This document shows, piece by piece, positions 33,201 through 44,629 of a stretch of 64,000 nt of DNA. How positions within the stretch are numbered: the stretch's first letter is position 1; each line of letters opens with the position of its first letter. The DNA comes from Plectrocnemia conspersa. Its lineage: Eukaryota; Arthropoda; Insecta; Trichoptera; Polycentropodidae. The DNA is taken from assembly GCA_009617715.1 (NCBI GenBank), contig VTFK01000140.1, positions 806,001 to 870,000 of the forward strand, given 5' to 3'. The notes beneath the pieces are model-generated. The model searched no databases and had not been told where the DNA came from. It saw nothing but the letters and a program-made list of their open reading frames with translations. The translations under genes and the position numbers were made by a program.

Positions 33201-36200
33201 TAAAAGAAGTATAAAAACATATTCAATTAAATATGCTTAAAACTAAAATCGTAGTAAATATTGTTGTAGTTTATATTCGTGGTAAGAGTGAATAAGTTGA
33301 TAACTCAAAAATATATTTTTTTTGGACAGCAGTCGCATGGTTTATCATATTAATTCATAGTATAGATATTATATATACTTAAGTTGTCAACTTATTCATG
33401 TCTATTAGATATGTCAGACTATATATCTACTGATTATCTATTTAATATATAAATTAGTTACATGTAGGGTTCATACTAGTAATAATAAGTCTTACCTCGA
33501 TAAAGGATCCACGAAGAAAGCCATGACTGCCACGGCTAGCAGAACGCATCCCAGATAAATGGCAGATATTTCGTAGATCTCAGAATCTGGCGGCCTCTCT
33601 AGGTTATCGTTGCCCTGGCCAGCAGTCACGCAAAAGTTAGCACCGCACAAGTTTAAGGCGTCCAGAGACTCGTTTACGGCAGAACCAGGACTTCCATGCG
33701 CTCCAGAAGAGAGAACTGTAACAAATGAAAAATGTTTTATATCAAGTTTATACCTTCATAAGCTCGGAGATACATTTAATGCTTATATTTAAACTTTCAT
33801 AAGGTATTTAGGCATATAATTTTATTTGTATTAGTAAGTTCTTTACCTCCCTGTATGAACATATTTTCAGGAGTCAAAATACTTTTCTTAAGTACAAATT
33901 TAAGTATTTGATTTCTAAAAAAATTAACTGAAACAAAGTGTACAAGTGAGCGTGTTTCAAGGCAAAAACCGAAAAATATAACTCAAGGAATCATTTACAA
34001 GTGTTTCTAAGATTGACTTTCTTAGATAATCAGATGGAAAATATCATCATAAATTACTTAAATATTTCCATTCGAGTCAAATATATTATTCACTAACTCA
34101 ACGGGTTTCTAGAAAATTAAAATTTACAGGTGCACGATCCTATTTAAACCCTAATTCAAGATTATTATTGAAAAACTATGAGTCTATGTAGACAATGTAT
34201 TAATGAATCATATTTAGCTAATTTATAATCTATATTTAATTTATTTATTGGAAAATAAATTTAATAAAATTAGTTATGAAAAAAATCTGCTCAGCAACAA
34301 TACCCTCCGCAGGCCGCGTATACATATACTGCATATACACGCGCTCGTAAATGTTCATCAAAACACTCAGACTAGAAATAAAAATGGCTTAAAAATACAA
34401 GGCCCGTTTTTATGTTTTATTGTATTATATTGCCATATAGGCTAAATCATAATAATAATTTTAGACAAAAAAGTATAATTTTGAGAAGCTCAAATCGTAT
34501 AGTTTTACGAGACCAGACTTCATTCCTGATTTAATACTGAAGGGCAGTAAGGTTAATCTCATTGCTCCTCTTGGTTTAATTTATAATTTGTTGCTTAAAA
34601 ATTTATCGTTTTCTGATTTTTCATCAATGATCAATGAAAGTCACCCGGTTCACAAAAAAAGGTGATAAACCGTGCATCGAAAACTTCAGACCAATCGTCT
34701 TTATTTCGGCACTTTCGGCAAAACAGCAAGAGTTTGTTGCACGGTCATTAACCTCTTGTGCTTCTCAAATACATTGATAAGATTTTTCGTTTTTAAAGTA
34801 GTTTATACCTACTATCAAAAATCATTCTATATTGTTTTTCATGATCTAAGTTAAGCAACTTTGTTTTTTTGAACGGTCTTATTAGCATTTTTTCAAATTA
34901 CTTAAGTCACCACCATCGGTATGTGAGGAATGGCAATCGTCATCGCTCATCCTGTACCGCAGTCTAGACGCGTTAAATGAAATGCGTTAAAACGGATACC
35001 ATTTTCAAAATAATATTTTTTAACTAATGATCGTATTAACACGTATTTGTTTTATACAAATGTTTTTACACTCTATAGTTTCATATTTGTATTATTTTGT
35101 ACAGAAAGATCAGAATTGATTATATTCAATCATTAAAATATTTCTGCATTCTTCAATACTACGTTTCGCATGGTATATGCTCTGTCGGATAGATGGCAAC
35201 TGTCTATGATCTATGTCTCTTAAATTATAATTTAAATGTTACAATTAACTATATCTATGAGGAATAGCGAATGAAAAGGAGATGAAAAATCAACGATTTT
35301 CATTAATGAGTCATTGATAAGGAAGGAATGAGAATGTGTTAGTCAAAGATAACAGTGAAACTGATATAACGGACGACATAGGCTCTGTCACAACATGTTT
35401 CGATTTGCTTCGACGGTCAAAATCGATATCCGTGTCGTGACGAATACGCGACGAATTCCCTAATACGCGAAACGCAAGAAAAACTCGGAAGCCAAAAAGT
35501 TCAGAAGTAAAAGTGAAAAATTAATGGGACAAACGAAGATTATAGCATAAACAATGAAAGGACTTTAATTTTATAATAAATATTCTTACAATAAATATCA
35601 TCTGTTGATAGATTTTGCTATGTTTTAAAGCAAATATGGAAGAACGAATATAAAGCATTGGCACATATGCGATTGTTTTTTTTTTTTTTTAACAAATTAG
35701 ACGCTCTCCAATGATAAGCTTTGTGCGTAATTGCTTTCTCTTTAGTATAATACATTAACATATCTTAAGCGTTTTACTATATATTTTGTTATATTATGTA
35801 TGGTAAACATTGTTTTGATGTTTTTTATTAAATTAAATAATATTAATATTTTCAATGGTAAATTATGTTTTTTTTTACTTGCTTCGAAAATATAAAATTA
35901 TTTTTTAATTAAAAATATATTTTATTTACTTTCATCATTAAGATTTTAAAAACGATTAAATAATAAAAATAAAATTTTATGCAATGGATTTTATGTTTAG
36001 CAAATTATTATAATTTAATCCTATAGTCATACATACAAAGTGTGAACAGTCTTTTGCGTAGAATTAGTATAAACAAATACATTTTTCACACCTTGAAATA
36101 TATTTTTAAATTGAAATATTATTATTATATGAAGGTCGCATTACTGCGATTGATATTATTTTTATTATGATCGGTGATTTGCATAAAAATATATATTAAT

Positions 36201-39200
36201 AAATAATATGTTTTTATAATAAAATATTTACATATACTTACTTATAAAATAATTATAATATAATCTTTATAAAAACATATTTATATAATTTTTTATCCTA
36301 CTACACAATTTAAAACAATCTAAAGTAAAATATAATGATGGAAATTTTAATCATATTTTAACTGTTAATGGATACTGTTTAAATCACGTCCGCTCGGATA
36401 CGCAATGTATCTTTTGTTTATCGTAACGATTATGGTTTGTTTCAACATATTTATATAAGATTTACTGCAAAAATTTTCTAAGACCTTTGACTAAGCACAA
36501 CGTCAAAAAATTGTTTGACTCATTAAAACGTACCAGAATTTATGAACGTCACATGAGATTTTTAAAAAATAAATATTAATGCTAGATGACATGCAAACAG
36601 CATATAAATGTACTACAGTGTACGTCAGGGAAGCGTCTTGTCGCCCATGCTATTTAACCGTTCTAATGCCAGCGCCTCAGACGTTTCTCAGTCGTTACAC
36701 GCCAAGCGCCACATACAAATCTGTTACTACAAAGTAATATAACAAGATTAGGGATATTAACGCCTGAATAGCTGTTTCAAAAAATGGCTAAAATTATTCT
36801 GCTTTTTTTGGCCACTTGCGTCTTATATGAAAAAAATCACCTGCTCTATCTGAAAAATTATAATCAAATTCTACGTTGCTATAGCTGGTGTAAAACTAGT
36901 TAAATAATTTAAAGAAATCGTGGTATTACCAGAGAATGCTGAAGATTCGTTGACAGTGCATATAAAAAATAAATACGCCTTTTGACATTTGCCTTATTTA
37001 TATCGTTAAGATAAAGGGATTGTGGTCCAAATGGCTATGTAAGGCGAAGCTCTCGTGGATATGAAGAATTGTTTTGAAGTACCAGAATAATAAGACTTAC
37101 ACTAATTAATAATACACTATAGTGTTCATCGAAAAGTCTGGTTTTTAATATATAGTCGATTTTGCATTAAAGCATTTTCCGTAAATCCATCGCTTTCCAA
37201 CACGTTTAAGCTGTAAGGCAAACAATTTTGGTTTGATAGTCAATCAACTAAAGTGCAGCTTAGTAATTATAAAGTGTGCAATGTTTGATTATGACTCGGT
37301 CGTCGAGAATAGCCAATTAATCTATCACATGCTATTTTCACAAATATAAGGGTGGTTTAAAATAAACGTAATTAGTTATAAGATAAGTTATATTTCACAT
37401 TGGAATTAAAGAGTGGCTCTCAAACATTTCAAAACATTTCGCTAATACTGGAAATTTAATATATTGCAACTATTTATATACTGTCATCTCATAAATATTT
37501 TTTTTTTATTATCTTAAATATTTTAATATAAATTTCCTGTGACTCATTGAATGTATTGGTTTTATGAGAGATTTTATGATATTTTATTATTGTTGAGCAA
37601 ATAAAAATAATAGCATAATTATAAAGCAATATGTCAAAACATATTTAGTTCGGAACGGATCTTACTTTTTCTTTAGTCACTAAAAAAATACATGTGTCTA
37701 GAAATTAGTTATTATTCATCGTTGACGATTATTGTGTGCTCAACTTAATGACTAACTCGTTAAGTATTAACTAATTTAAACGGAATATTGCAGTTGTGCA
37801 AATAAACAAAATATTCATACATAATAATGCACAAATCAAACGTTAATCTCTTTGAGCCATAAATTATTTATTTATTCTAAACCTTACAGGATATGAGTCA
37901 TAAATGTTATTATAATTAATTTAGATTTTCAGTTTTTATATTTCACCAAAATATTTTTGGCATCATCAGGAGGTTTTCTAAAACACTAGTAAGATTGAAC
38001 ATTATTGCACTATCTGCTACGATGACCTTCAGAGATAGTGTAAATAAAGAGTTTTTTTAAAAAGCCTACGAATAGACATCGATAAAATTTTATGGTTATA
38101 TCCAAGCAAGCTCCCTTTGGTCCCGATTAGTTTATCATAATGATTGAATTAAGAAGGTGAAGCATTTCAAATACCTGGATAGTTTGGTTAAAGGACGGAA
38201 TGAACCCTCACGAAGACATTAAAGTCCACTTCAAAATTTCTAGAAGGCAGTTTTTAAAATTTATAGTCGGTTCCATATTCAAGAACTTACATCTTCAGGC
38301 TAAAATTAAATTTGTAAAGTGGTCTGTTCAGTGCAAATATATGAATACGAGACATAAACTAAGAAAAATAATACAATCAATAGACTAGAAGCGTTTGAGA
38401 TGTGGCTTGTGGAGAAAGAGAGTCGCCAACGTCTGGAATCGGATAGCATCATAAGATTCCCTATCGAGCTCGACGGTTTACCGTTACATTCTAATTAGAA
38501 TCCACTACTATTTGCCTCTCAGCCATACACCGTGGGGGTGTTACCCTGCGCTTCTAAAGAAATATTTACCGTTTGATTTTTATTATATAATAATGCTCTT
38601 TTCTTATATTAAATATAAATATTTTATTGCTTTTGGAAACAAAAATAGTAGGAATACATTTAATTTAATTAAAATATCGTTAAAATTCTGCACAAATTAA
38701 AGTGGGAGTGGTGTTGCATGCAACGAAGAAAGAGATAAAGCATGCTCTTTCGTGTAACGGTACTTCGTCCAGATGACATGGGAATCTTATGAAGCAATCA
38801 GATATGACACAAGAAGAAGAAGAATATAATATGAAACTTTTAAGTAACTTACCCAAACTGGATATGAGGTTTCCCCAGAGCTCAGCTGTCTGCCAGGCAA
38901 GGAAGAAGAATCCGAAGAATCGCACGATGATGGCGTCGACGGGTTGATCCGTCAGCTTAGCATAGACACTACCCACTTGGGTAAGATATGTCGCTTTAGA
39001 GGCCCACATGGGAGCTGCCCTCCTATACCCAAGATGATTCCAGCCGGTACCAAAGTGTAGAACCTCGGATGGAATTGGGCGGCTATGTAGGGAGCGTAAC
39101 ACAGCATGGAAAAGCATAAGGTCCACTTGACAGTAAGTCGTTTGATAACGAACGTGGGCACGAAGATGCATGACACAACTAACGCTGCATAGATAGAGCT

Positions 39201-39488
39201 AAGGGACACCGTGCCTAGACCGTCCGCAGCGTTTATGGAAGACTGAAGATTGGCCGTGCCTTGGAACGCAGTGAACTGGATCATAAAGGCGGCGCTCACG
39301 CCAGCGATATTCTTCAAGATCCGCCACTTTTCTTGCCGTGACAGTTTCACTTTTCCGGGCATGGAGTCATCTTCTGAAATGGGCGGAGGCTTCACGGGGT
39401 CATTCTCGACTCGGTAATTGCCGTTTAACGGCGTCACGCGCGTTTCCATCTCGCGCTTGTTTTGGTCGTCTACAACCTTGCTCGGCAT
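24163..39488 (-). CDS. UNC93-like membrane protein (six coding exons, one frame break)
   Basis: UNC93/UNC93A-type member of the major facilitator-like family, a polytopic membrane protein of about 12 TM segments; related proteins are linked to potassium-channel regulation, but the substrate of this insect branch is not established. Minus-strand exons: 39488-38853, 33715-33496, 28796-28631, 28527-28260, 24766-24570, 24288-24163; about 536 residues. Start MPSKVVDDQNKRE, then ETRVTPLNGNYRV, RILKNIAGVSAAFMIQFTAF, QGTANLQSSINA, APMWASKATYLTQVG, FFGFFFLAWQTAELWGNLIS, an extracellular loop with two Cys and a likely N-glycosylation site (NES), PITLWIGMEQAFIGADF, GLWGVGDAVWQTQINGLYG, FSNYRLWESAGFVVAYAYS and an acidic tail ending NNIIITHM. 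All phases agree except one disruption in exon 1 near 39018-39020. A 3' splice site (TTTTCAG|TAACAGCT, exon start 39496) just before the ATG shows an upstream 5' UTR exon. Confidence 0.93.
24570..24766 (-). CDS. UNC93-like exon 5
   Basis: A 197-nt exon from TTTCAG|GTCTAT to AGAAAG|GTGATA. Encodes LYGTLFRRNKEAAFSNYRL, WESAGFVVAYAYSN and the last TM segment YVMLAVLIVGFCGYIVVEIL. Confidence 0.96.
24934..25192. repeat. Large palindrome (foldback element) in UNC93 intron
   Basis: Arms of about 125 nt meet near 25055 in a GC-rich core (GGGGAACGCTC / GAGCGTTCCCA). Paired blocks are GTATATTCAAACCGAATTTT / AAAATTCGGTTTTGATGTAC, AACAATTAT / ATAATTGTT, CTTCTCAGAAGGC / TTCTGAGAAGGG and ACGTCAAAAGCAATAAAATC / GATTTTATTGCTTTTGACGT. 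Part of a family with copies at 25272-25430 and 59586-59780. Confidence 0.9.
25272..25430 (+). repeat. Direct partial copy of the palindrome's right arm and flank
   Basis: Parallels 25094-25250: TTTTATTACTTTTGACGTGG, ATTTTTGACTTCTGAGGAGG, ATAATTGTTTTTTC, ATTCGGTTTATATATGCTTC, ATTCAATTCTCGCTTATTG, then TAATATTGTTA and TAACCG. The duplicated unit extends past the palindrome, so a larger parent repeat exists. Confidence 0.85.
25815..26440 (-). pseudogene. Unidentified coding-like stretch in UNC93 intron
   Basis: On the minus strand one frame is nearly free of stops over about 190 codons, with pieces such as QGRRNKDNFHQGEKLRQRYC, NVEVLHTDEYGLYVAMQRYE, GDIVRSDVTDLELPLAGP and TRTKLPRRPRKQPFSTSR, broken by two or three stops. 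A start-proximal piece in another frame reads MAKEINEDGCSNLF. I do not recognise the family. It could be a broken host gene, a transposon ORF or chance. Confidence 0.35.
27854..27922. repeat. Hairpin repeat with 27-nt arms
   Basis: AGCAATGCAGCGCTAGCACA.. at 27854-27880 pairs with ..TACCGGCGCTACATTGCT at 27896-27922 with four mismatches, around a loop containing ACTCACGCCCC. The loop and one arm recur at 61243-61286. Confidence 0.85.
28260..28527 (-). CDS. UNC93-like exon 4
   Basis: A 268-nt exon from TATCCAG|GCATAC to CAACG|GTAAGA. Encodes three TM segments: VSCALGIHSIGYVMICFGVV, GRIPILVCGAMVHATLIAVL and PIMFFAISGLWGVGDAVWQ. Confidence 0.96.
28631..28796 (-). CDS. UNC93-like exon 3
   Basis: A 166-nt exon from TTTTTAG|ATACGG to ACTCAG|GTATTT. 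Encodes the cytosolic loop RYGEKQRKTDGSAELTG, LLSATAYQLKKPNQQLL and TM start PITLWIGMEQAFIGADFTQ. Confidence 0.95.
28797..33495 (-). other. UNC93-like intron 2, 4.7 kb, no gene
   Basis: Very AT-rich, with several poly-T and poly-A runs and a G10 run at 30030. CTCCGCGGAAGAAGAGTG.. CTTCGAAACGTCAGACGCTC near 32050-32090 resembles 3' tails of non-LTR retrotransposons. No coding block was found. Confidence 0.6.
33496..33715 (-). CDS. UNC93-like exon 2
   Basis: A 220-nt exon from GTTACAG|TTCTCT to TCGAG|GTAAGA. Encodes VLSSGAHGSPGSAVNESLDA, LNLCGANFCVTAG (loop), then a TM segment IYLGCVLLAVAVMAFFVDP. Confidence 0.95.
34490..34950 (+). pseudogene. Non-LTR reverse transcriptase fragment
   Basis: Pieces in shifting frames: GPDFIPDLILKG, KVNLIAPLGLIYNLLLKNLS, HPVHKKGDK, IENFRPIV. 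This matches the fingers region of non-LTR RTs (GPDGIP, F..SL..G.FP, PIHKKGD, ENYRPIS). Related to the fragment at 62830-63310. Sense strand is opposite to the UNC93 gene. Confidence 0.85.
36620..36658 (+). pseudogene. Reverse transcriptase motif fragment
   Basis: VRQGSVLSPMLFN, the strongly conserved motif 4 block of non-LTR RTs, with no recognisable sequence on either side. Confidence 0.75.
37943..38000. repeat. Dispersed tail-like repeat, copy 1
   Basis: ATTTCACCAAAATATTTTTG, GCATCATC, then TTTTCTAAAACACTAG. It matches 57532-57590 (TTTCACCAAAATTACTTTGG, CATCATC, TTTTTTATACACTA). The reverse complement, GATGATGCC followed by GGTGAAAT, looks like the short 3' tails of CR1-group retrotransposons. 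Confidence 0.6.
38145..38400 (+). pseudogene. Non-LTR retrotransposon fragment (post-palm region)
   Basis: KHFKYLDSLVK, NPHEDIKVHFKISRRQFLKF, KNLHLQAKIKFVK match F.YLGS.V..DG....I..RI..A...F and the KLR.Y...V.P region of RTE/CR1-type elements. Contains a frame change after SLVK. Confidence 0.8.
38853..39488 (-). CDS. UNC93-like exon 1 (coding), with frame disruption
   Basis: The frame from ATG 39488 reads conserved UNC93 sequence to GIILGIG (39021). It then meets GGG and would leave the family sequence. Dropping two bases (39019-39020), or adding one G, restores AAPMWASKATYLTQVG and the rest. The exon ends TTTGG|GTAAGT at 38853. Both sides are well conserved with no other damage, so an assembly or homopolymer error is at least as likely as a real mutation. 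Confidence 0.88.
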
Positions 39489-39496
39489 AGCTGTTA

Positions 39497-42400
39497 CTGA
39501 AAATAAAAGAAAGGCTTTTAATTAAAAAATATTTTTACGAATCGCACATTTTAATAAAAACATAAAAAGTTACGATAAAATGAAAATTAAATCAAAAGGG
39601 ATGAAGCCAAATTAATAACTTAATATCATATTGTTTAAAAAAATGCACCTGATGATGCTGAAAAACATTTTAAACGAAACGTTTTAGACACATACATATA
39701 TATTGTATATATTTATGATTTATTGTGGCTGTTGTCGCTGTGATTATAAAAAAATAATACTCTTTTAAAATAATAAAAATATTACTTCGGCTCTTCTGAC
39801 TATTTCGTCAGAAGAGCCGAAGTTCTAGTTCATGAGACGAAGTACCGTATTTCTTAAGGTGTTTGATAGATATCGTTGATTAAATTCATATTTAAGATAA
39901 AAATACGCCATTTATAAAAAACAGTATGATTTTAAGTGATTTTAATCTGTGTTATAAAATTATTTTATATTAAAAATCCTACAAATTTAAATACAATATT
40001 TATATATTTAATTATTGACATATGACAAAGTGGGTAGTAAGAGCATTAGACTGAAATCAAAGTCTGTCTATTTTAATTTTATTTAAATCATTTATCACGA
40101 TATTTTATCGCAAGATTAAAACAATCTAAGTAAACTTAATTAACGCTTAAGTAAAATGATTTTAAAGGCACGATCTAAATTGAAAAACATTAGGATGTAA
40201 ATAGGACTCGAATCCAGGTACTTTTATATTTATATTAATGGTATATTATGGTGATACATTTAGCATAGTTTTTTTATATTGTAAATCTGGGCACTGTGAC
40301 TAAAAAATGTATGATTGTATGAATAATATTTAAAAACTTATGCTCAATTCGATTAAATACAATAGTATAATCATGAAACCATATCTGAAATTAATGTATA
40401 TTATTTTTTAAGCCACATATAGATAAACAAAAATTTCTATAAATAATCTCTCACTTTAATTACATAAAAAATGTTAACATAAAAATTCTGTTGCAGTACA
40501 GTTTTAATGTAATATTTTATGAAAAAAATAATTCGCATACTAATTACATAAATGAGACCATGAAATAGAAATTGACTTGTCGCAATATGTGTTAGAAGAT
40601 CAATCAACAAATTTCGATTAGTCTTTATAATCACAGATAAATGTATTTATAGGTAAGGAAGCATCAAAGACTTTTCAGGGCTTTGTCAATACAACACAGT
40701 AGAATGTACATTTGTGAAACGCAGCAGATTGAATGGGAAACAACAAGTGCCGGTTGCCAAATTTTCACATGTTCAAACGGTTACGCTAATATTCTAATAA
40801 GAATAATGATGTAATAAAACAAAACTAATAACCAAATATAAATGTACATAATTCGCCATCGCTTTGAGAGTGTCTGGGAAATAAAACATGCTTTATTCTG
40901 ACCAAGTGTAAGCGCATATTATTCGGAATTCAAAAAAAGTGGAGCCACCGCGACAGAAACTGAGATGGTCAAGAAAATTTATAGCTAAATAACTTTGACT
41001 TGTGTATATACAAATTAACACATTGACACTAATGTAATAGTCTATTGAATTCAAAATGGAATATAAGCAAATAAGAGCATTTAAATTAAATAATATTTTA
41101 ATCGTTGTGGGCTTTTTTTTAGTAGATAAAGATCAGGTGAAGGCGTTAGTTAAAACAGATTGATTTGAGAGCTTGCACAAAAATTAGGCGTTAGTAATCC
41201 AAAAGTTCTGAACTACTAAAAACATCAAAAAAAAAAAATTTTTTTTTTTTAAATGGGTGCCGCACGAACTGAACGAAACTAAAATACATCGTTTTTTTGC
41301 ATTTATTTTACGGTAGTTTTGTAACGTATGCTGAATAGTAGATTAAAATAATAATAAATATTTTTTAGGATGATTAAGATCCTGAAAATAGTTATGCAAG
41401 ATGAAGTGTTTTGCAGTATGAGCATTTTAAAAGTAACTAAGATCGATACAAATGGTAAAGTCGCCATTCAAAGGAATGTGTAATCCAAGGATGCTGTTTT
41501 TTGCACCTGTTCGGTGGAGATTTTTTGCACGGGCCCTTGTCCTTGTTAAAATAAGGCCCAAAGGTTTTATTGCGCTTATTTGGAAGTGTAAATTAATGCG
41601 CAAATCTGTATATTTGTTTATGTCGACTTAATTTCTTGGAAACTCTTAAGGACACAATTCAATTAGTTTTATAATCTTTCTGGCGAGCTTTCTAATAATT
41701 AAAATGTCATTCACAGTATTAGTTTCAATTCGAATTTTAATTATTTTCACAATACTGTGAAACACAAGGATATTAATTACAATACATAATTACTTCATTT
41801 TTTTCAGATTTTATTTTCATATATACAATAACAAGATTGACTGATAATCGATTATTGTATATAACTGTTTAGGTTTCGCTACGAAATTATATACTTTACA
41901 GATGTTTCCCAATGTCAAATATTTCATTAATAATTTACTTAAATAATTTATTTTGCGTATCTAAGTTAGCGATTTTATACAATTTATATAATAAAAAGAG
42001 TGTAGTTTCTAATAATTTAAAACTAATTACAGATATATTGTTTTAGTTATTACAGCTACTATTTTAGATCTAAATAGAATAAAGTAAATTTTACACAACT
42101 TCACATTTTTGGATGGAAAAAATGTGTTTTTTTTACAACTGCTTCACATATTCTCTAAATGTGAATAAAATTTTCTAAGATTAACAATTTGATTGACACA
42201 AGGATTTTTAGTTTCAATTTAGTGCATAATAAACTTTCTTTAAGGTTTACACAATTTAAAAAAAAAAAAAAAAAATTTATTTCACATCCATACTAAATCT
42301 GATTTACAGATTTATTATATTTTATTACACCTAATTAATAATATTACCAAGAATAAATAATGAGAATTTAACATGCGATTTTAAAAATATATTGTTATTT

Positions 42401-44370
42401 GGCAAACAGTATTACTCATAATGAGATAACGACGTTTCTAAGCACAATATAAGAAATTCTATCTAATAAAGAAATTGTGTAGATTATGTATAATTTTTTT
42501 TTAAATATATGGTTTCGAGAAATTATTTTCTCTGCCACTAAAACAAATTTTATATAAACCATATTTTTCAGCAAATGTAAAACAGTTAAAATCATCTGTG
42601 CATTTCCTAACTTATCTCAATATAATTCAGACATATTTTATTTTTGTGATTTTGGTAATGAATTGACATTTTATTTAATAAAAATTCTAGGTTTTTGTAC
42701 ACAGAATTAAAATTTAAATAGAAGAGGTTCATCTATTTTTTTAGTGAAAACAAAAACTTTCTCTACGCATTGCAATTTAAATAATATAAAAATTAATCCA
42801 TACACAACCTACAATATAAATGATTTTATAATCAGAGAAAGCGCTTTTCATATTTATTCTGAATACCTTATACAACGACTGTAGTATTAAGTATCAGAAC
42901 AGAGGAGAATAAATATTCCATTAGTGTAAATTGTTCACCGATTTTAGCTTTGAACAAAAATAATGTATTAGGTGTAATTCGGTAGCAACAGTTAGCCATC
43001 TGTTTTTGTGGCGTTGCGAATACTGACCATGACATATACGTGTTTGTAATGAAAAATTTAGTAACTGTCCTAAAATTAGTAGTTTATAATATATTGTATT
43101 ATAATGCTTGATTGTTGCTTTTACATACATAAGATATTTCATAATGGTATCACTTTAACGCAATAAAAACTATTTTGCAATATAAAATATATGGTTTATT
43201 TATATCAATATCGTAAAATTTATTCAATAACAAGCAATGTCAAGATCGATTTAAATAGTTTATTGCTATTTATGTACATAAAAATGTGTTCTGAATCGAA
43301 ACTTATATGTTCCATAATGCTTTTAAACACATTTCGAAGATAATAGATATTAAAATGAGTGTTTATTGTTGTCCTAACACGTGCTCAAATTAAAAACTAC
43401 AGATTTTAAATCATATTTTAAATTAGATTGTACAAAATGGATATTTTTTATTTATGCGCATTTAAAAGATATTTGAGTAACGATAAAACTCTTATTTTCT
43501 GCCCAAGCACTTTTAAACATGATATTTATTGTTGGTTTGATGGTTTTTAAATGCCCAATTAAGATGAAATGCTTCCATTTGACAACCGACATACCCCAAG
43601 AGCAAAATAATAAATAAAATTTAATAATTAATAAGTAAATACCTATATTGTTAAACAATTTTCAACCTAAGTAAATTAATTCAAGAAAATATTTTATGCA
43701 CTTTAAAAAAAAATTTTTTTTAAGAAGATAATAAAATTCAATTCATTGATCTTTAAAATTTGAGACTAAAACACGTTGATACATAAACATGGATTTGTAC
43801 ATTTTAATATAATATTATTTTTTAAACTCATATTTATTGTTGGTATAGCACGGTTCAAATAAAAAATAATAAAGAAATGCCTCATTTTGATGCACTCCTT
43901 AGCACAGTAGTCAGTTAATTTTATGTACTTTTTCCTAATTAAGTTGATATTTATTTATATTACATTTAATTGTGTCTAATTAATTTATTTTAACACTTTC
44001 CTAATATTAAATTACGTTGATTTATTTTATATTTTTTCTGCTTTTATATTTTTATATCAATTCAGAGGCTCTCAATATTTTTTTATAAAATTATTAAAAT
44101 CCTCCCTTACGTAGTTTTAAATGTATTGATATTATTTTCTATAAAAAAAATTACATTAAATCATACTTAAAAAAATATTTTATAATTGTAATGTTTTTTA
44201 TTTATTATTTATTTAGTTATATATGTAAATATTTTATAACTATCTGGGGTACCTCAAAACAGTAAAAAATTGACCGCTGTACATGTACGGCGATACTAAG
44301 CAAAAGGTTAAATAACACCTATATTTTCTTTGCAAATTTCATCATAATATGATTGGTTGTTGGCCAAGGA
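39497..44370 (-). other. 5' UTR intron of UNC93-like gene, no coding exon seen
   Basis: The 3' splice site before the ATG means transcription starts upstream, somewhere above 39.5 kb. The stretch is very AT-rich. It has a perfect hairpin at 39784-39823 and the short motif GGGTGCCGCACGAACTGAA near 41256 that recurs, diverged, near 59361. The tRNA-like fragment near 40030 is not a gene. Confidence 0.55.
39784..39823. repeat. Perfect 17-bp hairpin
   Basis: ACTTCGGCTCTTCTGAC, loop TATTTC, GTCAGAAGAGCCGAAGT. All 17 pairs match, in an otherwise AT-rich intron. Confidence 0.95.
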
Positions 44371-44379
44371 TACAAACAA

Positions 44380-44620
44380 AATTGAAGCAGTTTTCTTGGA
44401 TTTCAAGAGAGATTTCGAAACAATAGACAAGAATAATGTTGAAAAAAATTAGATACTATCGGTATAAGTGAAATAGTTTTAAGATGGTTTAATAATTATT
44501 AAAAAAAAAGTAAATATAAATTATGCATATTCCAAAGAGAAATTAATATCTCACGGTGTACCACAGGGGTCTAAATTGGCACTATTGTTATTAATGATAT
44601 ATTTAATAATGTAAAAAAAT
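44380..44620 (+). pseudogene. Reverse transcriptase fragment
   Basis: IEAVFLDFKRDFETIDKNN (motif A, LDF.KAFD.VDH) and, further on, LISHGVPQGSKLALLLL (motif B, GVPQGS.LGPLLF), with stops between them. Non-LTR type, strongly decayed. Confidence 0.82.
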
Positions 44621-44629
44621 ATAAAAAAT

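Larger units (their letters stand above)
33716..38852 (-). other. UNC93-like intron 1 (coding part), 5.1 kb
   Basis: Holds three reverse-transcriptase fragments (34490-34950, 36620-36658, 38145-38400) and a retroelement-like tail repeat near 37945-38000. The rest is AT-rich. Confidence 0.7.

Noticed and set aside
40024..40230. tRNA-like fragment (AGTGGGTAGTAAGAGCATTAGACTG, then AATC) and a B-box-like GATTCGAGTCC on the other strand
   Set aside because: The two parts are in opposite orientation and no cloverleaf with an acceptor stem can be drawn. At most it is a decayed tRNA or SINE piece.
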